Source: Selenomonas sp. (GTDB lineage: Bacteria > Bacillota > Negativicutes > Selenomonadales > Selenomonadaceae). Taken from it: 8,647 nt of DNA. Below, piece by piece: positions 4,318 through 8,647 of the stretch; position 1 is the first letter of the stretch; every line of letters starts with the position of its first letter. A program made the translations under genes and the position numbers. Where the stretch lies: positions 1 to 8,647 of the forward strand of contig JABZYJ010000077.1 of assembly GCA_015265235.1 (NCBI GenBank), written 5' to 3'. The notes beneath the pieces were generated by a model. It saw nothing but the letters and a program-made list of their open reading frames with translations, did no database searches and was not told the DNA's origin.

Positions 4318-6078
4318 TCATTTTTTCTTCAGCGTGCGCAGCGTATCCGCCACGATCTGCTCGGCGGTGAGATGATGCTCCCGCGCGAGTTCCTCGGGAT
4401 TGTAGCGGTCGTGGAACTCCTTCGAGAGGCCGTAGCAGCGCACGCGGATGTGCTCGTCCATGCCGTAGTATGCGGCGATCTTCTGCCCGAAGCCGCCCTC
4501 GAGCGTGCCGTCCTCGAGGGTGAGGATGAGGCGGTGCTTCGCTTTCAGCCTGTCGAGCAGCTCCGTATCGAGCCCCGAGAGGAAGATGGGGTTGATGACC
4601 GTCGCGTGCACGCCGTCCTTCGCGAGCTCGGCGGCAGCGTCACTCGCCATCTGTGCGAAGTTGCCGGCACCGATGATGGCGACCTCTGCACCCTCCGTGA
4701 CGACCTGATAGCGGTTGAGCGCGCTGTAGTCCGTGCGCACGGGGTAGGGCGACGTCTCATAGCCCATGACTGGCACGCGGATCATGACGGGATGCGCCGT
4801 CTGCGCGAGCGCCCAGCGCAGCACCGCGAGATACTCCTCGAGGCCTGCGGGCGCGAGAAAGACGAGGTTCGGGATGTTTGCAAAGAGCGGGATGTCGAAG
4901 AAGCCGAGATGCGTCACGTCGTTCATCCCGTAGAGTGTCGCGTACGTCGAGAGGAAGACGGCGGGATTGTTGTTCACCGCGACATCCTGCGACATCTGAT
5001 CGTAGACGCGTTGGAAGAACGTGCTGTACGTGCCGAAAATGGGACGTGCGCCGCCGCGTGCGAGCCCCGATGCCATCGCAACGGCCTGCTCCTCGGCGAT
5101 GCCCACGTCGACGTACTGCGTGCCGAGTGCCGCGCGGTCGGCGGGCGTGAGCCCGATGCCGCCCATCGTGCCCGCCGCGAGGAAGACAAAGTTCGGGTTC
5201 TGCGCGGCCTCTGCCTTGACGAAGTCCACCGTCGCCGCGAGGAAGGGGTCGGTGTACGGCTGCTTCAGCGCGCCCGTCTCGATGTCAAACGGCATACGGT
5301 AGTGCCACGTCTCAGGGTCTTCCTCGGCAAATTTGTAGCCCTTTCCCTTCTGCGTATGGATGTGGACGACGACGGGCGTTTGGCTGTCCTTTACCGCGCG
5401 GAACGCATCGATCAGCGCCTCGCAGTCGTTGCCGTCGGCGACGTAGCGGTAGTCGAGGCCCATCGCGCGAAAGAGGTTATTCTCCGCCGTGCCGTTCGTC
5501 TCGCGCAGGCGGCGGAACTCCTTATACATGCCGCCGTGGTTCTCGGCGATGGACTGATCGTTGTCGTTCAAGACGATGATGAAGTTCGTCTGCATCTCGC
5601 CCGCGACGTTCAGCCCCTCGAGTGCCTCGCCGCCCGACATCGAGCCGTCGCCGATGAAGGCGATGATATTCTCGCGGCGTCCCGCGAGGTCACGCGCCTT
5701 GGCGAGACCCGTCGCGAGACTGATCGAGGTGGACGTATGTCCGACGTTGAAAAAGTCGTGCGGGCTCTCCTCGGGATTCGTATAGCCCGAGACCTCATCG
5801 TACTCCTTTTCCACGAGATACGCCTCGACGCGCCCCGTCAGCATCTTATGCGGGTAGGACTGATGCGACACGTCGTAGACGATCTTGTCCGTCGGCGAGT
5901 CAAACACCGTGTGCAGGGCGATGATCGCCTCGACTGCGCCAAAGTCGGGGCCGAAGTGCCCACCGTGAATGCTCGCGCGCTTTAGGAGCGCCTCGCGCAT
6001 CTCCTGTGCGAGCGCCCCGCGCTGCTCTGCCGTATACCCCTTGATGTCGGCAGGCGACGTGATTTTTTCCAGATACAA
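4318..6078 (-). CDS. DXS-like thiamine-diphosphate enzyme (1-deoxy-D-xylulose-5-phosphate synthase family, divergent)
   Basis: A 586-residue transketolase-superfamily enzyme. True DXS condenses pyruvate and glyceraldehyde 3-phosphate into the precursor of isoprenoids, thiamine and pyridoxal. Thiamine-diphosphate residues are visible: GHFGPDFGAVE (40-50), DVSHQSYPHK (69-78), GHTSTSIS (113-120), GDGS (143-146) to NDND (171-174), and Glu329 in GIAEEQAVAM (327-336). The transketolase pyrimidine domain covers about 275-435 and the C-terminal domain 455-586. It is shorter than usual DXS (about 620). The DRAG..GADG..TH stretch of true DXS is replaced by TYATLYGMNDVTH (378-390), losing the acceptor-phosphate Arg and the active-site Asp, and AEQH is AEEQ. 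It resembles the second 'DXS' of many Firmicutes, whose activity is unclear to me. The start is TTG at 6076-6078, with GGGGG 6 bases upstream, giving the family start M-YLEK. Single gene, own promoter. Confidence 0.85.
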   Translation of the reverse strand: MYLEKITSPADIKGYTAEQRGALAQEMREALLKRASIHGGHFGPDFGAVEAIIALHTVFDSPTDKIVYDVSHQSYPHKMLTGRVEAYLVEKEYDEVSGYTNPEESPHDFFNVGHTSTSISLATGLAKARDLAGRRENIIAFIGDGSMSGGEALEGLNVAGEMQTNFIIVLNDNDQSIAENHGGMYKEFRRLRETNGTAENNLFRAMGLDYRYVADGNDCEALIDAFRAVKDSQTPVVVHIHTQKGKGYKFAEEDPETWHYRMPFDIETGALKQPYTDPFLAATVDFVKAEAAQNPNFVFLAAGTMGGIGLTPADRAALGTQYVDVGIAEEQAVAMASGLARGGARPIFGTYSTFFQRVYDQMSQDVAVNNNPAVFLSTYATLYGMNDVTHLGFFDIPLFANIPNLVFLAPAGLEEYLAVLRWALAQTAHPVMIRVPVMGYETSPYPVRTDYSALNRYQVVTEGAEVAIIGAGNFAQMASDAAAELAKDGVHATVINPIFLSGLDTELLDRLKAKHRLILTLEDGTLEGGFGQKIAAYYGMDEHIRVRCYGLSKEFHDRYNPEELAREHHLTAEQIVADTLRTLKKK

Positions 6079-6084
6079 AGAAAT

Positions 6085-6089
6085 CCCCC
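6085..6089 (-). promoter_or_regulatory. Ribosome binding site deciding a TTG start
   Basis: AAAAGGGGG on the minus strand with its G-run at 6085-6089, 6 bases before the TTG at 6076-6078. An upstream in-frame TTG at 6103-6105 would place this SD inside the coding region and adds residues absent from the family, so the inner TTG is preferred. Confidence 0.7.
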
Positions 6090-6120
6090 TTTTCCTGTTT
6101 CCCAATCCATTCCTATGGCG

Positions 6121-6151
6121 ATTATACCATCGATGGAGACGCAGGTGTCAA
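6121..6151 (-). promoter_or_regulatory. Sigma-A promoter of the DXS-like gene
   Basis: The minus strand carries a perfect TTGACA (6146-6151) and a perfect TATAAT (6121-6126) preceded by TGG, an extended -10. The spacer is 19 bases, two longer than ideal, which the TGn element may offset. Transcription would start near 6114, about 36 bases before the TTG start codon. Confidence 0.75.
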
Positions 6152-6208
6152 GGCGGATTTTGCTGGTCATCTTTTGTTGCCCATGTGACGGATTTTTTCA
6201 GTAAAGTG

Positions 6209-6217
6209 TGGTAGAAT
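6209..6217 (+). promoter_or_regulatory. Possible extended -10 promoter of the thioesterase gene
   Basis: TGGTAGAAT gives a TGn extended -10 with TAGAAT (5/6). No good -35 is present at 16-18 bases upstream. It lies about 40 bases before the chosen start codon and diverges from the DXS-like gene promoter. Confidence 0.45.
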
Positions 6218-6258
6218 CATTTTGATCTACGTAATTTATGGAAGGGATGGAACAGAAT

Positions 6259-6816
6259 ATGAGTGAATGCAAAATGAAGGACAGCCGCATCGTCATCAGC
6301 GAGGTCATGATGCCGAGTCAGGCGAACCCGAACGGGAATGTCCACGGCGGCGAGATCATGAAGCTGATGGACTCGGCAGCATACGCGGCGGCGCGGCGCT
6401 ACGCGCGCTCGAACGTCGTCACGGCGCGCGTCGATGAGCTCGAGTTTCACCTGCCGATCCGCATCGGCGACCTCGTCGTCGTGACGGCAGATATCGTCTA
6501 CGTCGGACACAGCTCGATGGAGATCTCCGTCAACGTCATCGTCGAGGATCTCGATGAGGGCAGCGATCCGCAGCTCGGCCTTTCGGCGTACTTTACCATG
6601 GTCGCGCTCGACCGCAATGCACGCCCGAAGGCAGTGCCGCCACTCGAGCTCAAGACCGAGGAGGCGCGCGTTGCCTTCGAGGAGGGCAAACGCCGCTACG
6701 AGGCACACAAGGCGCGCAAGCGCGGCGTCACCATTCCCACGGGCGGCTGTGTCTGTGACGCGATTGCCCAGCAGGCGAAGGCGTCGCGTGAACAGAGAGA
6801 GGCGGAGAAGGAGTAA
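6259..6816 (+). CDS. Acyl-CoA thioesterase, hotdog fold
   Basis: A protein of about 185 residues of the cytosolic acyl-CoA hydrolase family (YciA/YkhA/ACOT type), which splits acyl-CoA into free acid and CoA. The key signature ANPNGNVHGGEIMKLMD spans residues 22-38, counted from the chosen start, and includes the conserved Asn and the HGG turn leading into the central helix. A stretch ending HSSMEISVNVIVED belongs to the later beta strands. The C-terminal 50 residues are charged and helical-looking (EEARVAFEEGKRRYEAHKAR), common in this family. The start is uncertain: ATG at 6259 has AAGGG upstream but 12 bases away; ATG at 6238 has no SD; ATG at 6247 is too close to it. The substrate chain length cannot be read from the sequence. 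It diverges from the DXS-like gene and converges on ogt with a 43-base gap in which I see no clear terminator. Confidence 0.9.
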   Translation: MSECKMKDSRIVISEVMMPSQANPNGNVHGGEIMKLMDSAAYAAARRYARSNVVTARVDELEFHLPIRIGDLVVVTADIVYVGHSSMEISVNVIVEDLDEGSDPQLGLSAYFTMVALDRNARPKAVPPLELKTEEARVAFEEGKRRYEAHKARKRGVTIPTGGCVCDAIAQQAKASREQREAEKE

Positions 6817-6859
6817 GACCTGATTGATGAGGTGCGTCGTGCAGTCGCGCAGAGGAATC

Positions 6860-7342
6860 CTATCGTACGCCCTCCAGCCGTAGCAGCGCTTCCTTCTTGT
6901 CGAGCCCGCCTGCATAGCCCGTGAGGCTGCCATCTGTACCGATGACGCGGTGACAGGGAATGAGGATGGAGATCGGGTTGCGCCCGACCGCACCGCCGAC
7001 GGCCTGTGCTGACATCCGCCCGCCGCGTGCGGCGGCAATATGCGCGGCGATCCTGCCGTACGTTGTTGTCGTGCCGTAGGGAATCCTGCGCAGGACCTTC
7101 CAGACCGCCTGCTGAAATGCTGTGCCGTGCGGCGTGAGCAGCGGCAGAGCACCGGGATCGCGCCCTGCGAAGTACACATCGAGCCAACGAGAGACCTCCT
7201 CGAACACGGGGAGGTCTTTTTGCATGTGTTCCCCTGATGCAGGGAGGCCATCCTCTGCAAAGTCCAGCTCTGTCAGTGCCGCGCCGTCACTCACGAGGAT
7301 AATTTTGCCGAGCGGTGAGGAATAGTATGTCGTGTAGGTCAT
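6860..7342 (-). CDS. ogt: Methylated-DNA--protein-cysteine S-methyltransferase
   Basis: A 160-residue DNA repair protein that removes alkyl groups from O6-alkylguanine (and O4-alkylthymine) by irreversible transfer to its own cysteine. The active site is Cys130 in PISILIPCHRVIG (123-135). The DNA-binding region shows FQQAVWKVLRRIPYGTTTTYG (76-96) and the invariant Asn122 precedes the active-site strand. The length is typical of Ogt/MGMT without the AraC-like Ada domain. The ATG at 7340-7342 is preceded by AGGGAGC. The upstream gap is shared with the divergent DUF262 gene; I cannot pick a convincing minus-strand promoter there. Whether ada-type or ogt-type naming is right depends on comparison; ogt fits the architecture. 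Confidence 0.93.
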   Translation of the reverse strand: MTYTTYYSSPLGKIILVSDGAALTELDFAEDGLPASGEHMQKDLPVFEEVSRWLDVYFAGRDPGALPLLTPHGTAFQQAVWKVLRRIPYGTTTTYGRIAAHIAAARGGRMSAQAVGGAVGRNPISILIPCHRVIGTDGSLTGYAGGLDKKEALLRLEGVR

Positions 7343-7362
7343 GCGGATGCTCCCTATGTGAT

Positions 7363-7376
7363 AAAGAAACTTCTTT
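7363..7376. repeat. Short palindrome near the -35 region of the DUF262 gene
   Basis: AAAGAA-AC-TTCTTT is a perfect 6-base inverted repeat with a 2-base centre, overlapping the probable -35 region of the promoter at 7374-7402. It could be an operator. It is short and AT-rich, so chance is possible. Confidence 0.35.
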
Positions 7377-7402
7377 TAATTTAGGACATCATTCATTATA
7401 AT
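7374..7402 (+). promoter_or_regulatory. Probable promoter of the DUF262 gene
   Basis: A perfect TATAAT (7397-7402), set within the palindrome CATTATAATG, with a weak -35 (TTTTAA, 7374-7379) at 17 bases. Transcription would start near 7409, about 38 bases before the ATG. Because the -10 is nearly palindromic it also reads TATAAT on the minus strand, but no -35 supports use toward ogt. Confidence 0.55.
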
Positions 7403-7446
7403 GAGGATAAAACGTGATCCCTTACATGTGCAGAGGAGTGTGTGTA

Positions 7447-8647
7447 ATGCAGTCGAATGATAAAGATTTAGCTGTTTTGATGCGGGACATTCACGCAGGT
7501 AGAATACAGCTTCCGGATTTTCAGCGCGGCTGGATCTGGGATGATGACCGCATCCGTGGTCTGATTGCGAGCATCACGCGCAATTTTCCTGTCGGTGCGG
7601 TAATGTTTCTTCCCTATGGAGGCGATTCGCTCCGTTTTAAGTATCGCCTGTTTGAAGGTGTCTCCTCGGCAGACAGTTCGCCGAGTGATCTTGTCCTAGA
7701 TGGCCAACAGCGCCTGACCTCTGCCTACTCGGCACTTTACGGTGAGGGCGCCGTACGGACGCGCACGGACAAAGGAAAGGAAATCTATCGCTGGTACTAC
7801 ATCAGCATAGAGCAGGCACTGAATGCGGATGCGGATCGTCTCGACGCCATCACTTCCGTGCCGAAGACGAAGCAGGTGACGTCTGATTTCGGCAGAAAGG
7901 TAGAGTTGGATCTTACGACAGCCGAAAAAGAATATGAAGCGAAAATGTTTCCGCTCAATATCATCCTCGATCCCACCAAGACATTTCAATGGGAACAGGC
8001 ATATCTGGCTCACTATGGGCATGAGGCAGACATCTCCAAAGAGTACAGTGACTTTAAGAGCCGTATAGTGATGCCGGTATTTCAGTACAAAATCCCTGTC
8101 ATCACACTGGAGAAGGACACGCCGAAGGAAGCTGTCTGTCAGGTCTTTGAGAACGTCAATCAGGGCGGCGTGTCTCTCACCGTTTTTGAGTTGGTGACGG
8201 CAATTTTTGCCATGGAGGACTTCGACCTTCGCAAGGATTGGGAGCAGCGCGCCGCGACCTATTTCAACGACGATCTCCTTAATGTCGTCACGTCGACAGA
8301 CTTTTTGACAGCATGCACGCTGCTCGCTGCCTATAAAGGAAAGAACGTCGTCAGCTGCAAGAAAAAAGACGTGCTGAATCTGAAACTTGCAGACTATAAG
8401 ACGTATGCTGATGCGCTCTCTGAGGGCTTTCGCGAGGCATCAGATCTGCTCGCCGAGGAGCGCATCTTTGCACGGCGGGAGATCCCCTACACAACGCAGC
8501 TTATACCTCTTGCTGTGCTATGCACACTGCTCCTCGAAAAGCATCGGATCAAATCCTCGAACGTGAAACAGAGAATCAAGCAATGGTACTGGTGCGGCGT
8601 CTTCGGGGAGCTTTATGGCAGTGCAAACGAAACGCGTTACGTCAACG
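7447..8647 (+). CDS. DUF262 domain protein (GmrSD/ParB-like nuclease superfamily), N-terminal part
   Basis: Partial gene: 400 codons are open to the right edge with no stop. Residues 19-56 (RIQLPDFQRGWIW, then RIRGLIASITRNFPVGAVMF) and the hallmark LVLDGQQRLTSAY (82-94, DGQQR at 85-89) identify the DUF262 fold, which is related to ParB and found in the type IV restriction enzyme GmrSD and in BrxU. FENVNQGGVSLTVFEL (234-249) is another conserved DUF262 element. Near the edge, WYWCGVFGELYGSANETRY (380-398) resembles a segment common in long DUF262 proteins. The DGQQR motif in this family is tied to nucleotide binding or cleavage; nuclease domains such as DUF1524/HNH, when present, are C-terminal and would be outside the window. 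The ATG at 7447 follows AGAGGAG by 8 bases. Codons are less GC-rich than the neighbours (about 55 percent GC in a sampled line against 70 percent in the thioesterase). A defence role is inference. Confidence 0.85.
   Translation, partial: MQSNDKDLAVLMRDIHAGRIQLPDFQRGWIWDDDRIRGLIASITRNFPVGAVMFLPYGGDSLRFKYRLFEGVSSADSSPSDLVLDGQQRLTSAYSALYGEGAVRTRTDKGKEIYRWYYISIEQALNADADRLDAITSVPKTKQVTSDFGRKVELDLTTAEKEYEAKMFPLNIILDPTKTFQWEQAYLAHYGHEADISKEYSDFKSRIVMPVFQYKIPVITLEKDTPKEAVCQVFENVNQGGVSLTVFELVTAIFAMEDFDLRKDWEQRAATYFNDDLLNVVTSTDFLTACTLLAAYKGKNVVSCKKKDVLNLKLADYKTYADALSEGFREASDLLAEERIFARREIPYTTQLIPLAVLCTLLLEKHRIKSSNVKQRIKQWYWCGVFGELYGSANETRYVN

Noticed and set aside
4309..5985. A 558-codon open frame on the plus strand, antisense to the DXS-like gene
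   Set aside because: Same cause: a high-GC mirror frame with a low-complexity Arg/Val/Glu-rich product and no ribosome binding site. The minus-strand protein is clearly real.
6817..6859. Bidirectional terminator between the convergent thioesterase and ogt genes
   Set aside because: Only a 4-base TGCG/CGCA pairing is visible with no T-run on either strand; no terminator can be supported.
6217..7260. A 347-codon minus-strand frame spanning the thioesterase and part of ogt
   Set aside because: It crosses two well-supported genes in other frames, and its composition is Arg/Ser-rich with no motifs.

Overview
The window looks like chromosomal DNA of a GC-rich Negativicutes bacterium, most likely a Selenomonas relative. 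This is inferred from gene content and style, not from a marker gene. The coding regions are rich in G/C-ending codons. The promoters have clean sigma-A hexamers (TTGACA/TATAAT). HPr carries the regulatory Ser46 typical of Firmicutes-lineage PTS. The Shine-Dalgarno sequences are strong (GGAGG, AAAGGGGGA).

Layout from left to right. Positions 1-6078 are entirely minus-strand genes: the N-terminal third of succinyl-CoA synthetase beta (sucC, cut by the left edge); aldose 1-epimerase (galM) with a textbook terminator; a 68-residue single-cluster [4Fe-4S] ferredoxin; PTS enzyme I (ptsI); HPr (ptsH); and a 586-residue protein of the 1-deoxy-D-xylulose-5-phosphate synthase (DXS) superfamily that differs from true DXS at substrate-contacting positions. 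From 6209 the strands alternate: an acyl-CoA thioesterase (+), a methylated-DNA-cysteine methyltransferase (ogt, -), and the first 400 residues of a DUF262-family protein (+) that runs off the right edge. No gene-free stretch exceeds 300 bases. The two longest gaps (339-545 and 4102-4317) hold promoters, a terminator and hairpins.

Functional reading: ptsH and ptsI encode the two general phosphocarriers of sugar uptake. galM interconverts sugar anomers and sucC belongs to central C4 metabolism, so most of the left part is core carbon metabolism. The PTS genes are not a simple tight operon. A strong sigma-A promoter precedes ptsH, a rho-independent terminator lies between ptsH and ptsI, and a second terminator lies between ptsI and the ferredoxin, ending almost on the ferredoxin ribosome binding site. 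This suggests graded expression by read-through.

The right end (DUF262 protein, lower GC than its neighbours, next to the DNA-repair gene ogt) may be the edge of an accessory or defence region. The most unusual items are the DXS-like enzyme with altered acceptor-site residues and the truncated DUF262 gene. I see no CRISPR array, tRNA, rRNA, transposase or complete novel multi-gene system.
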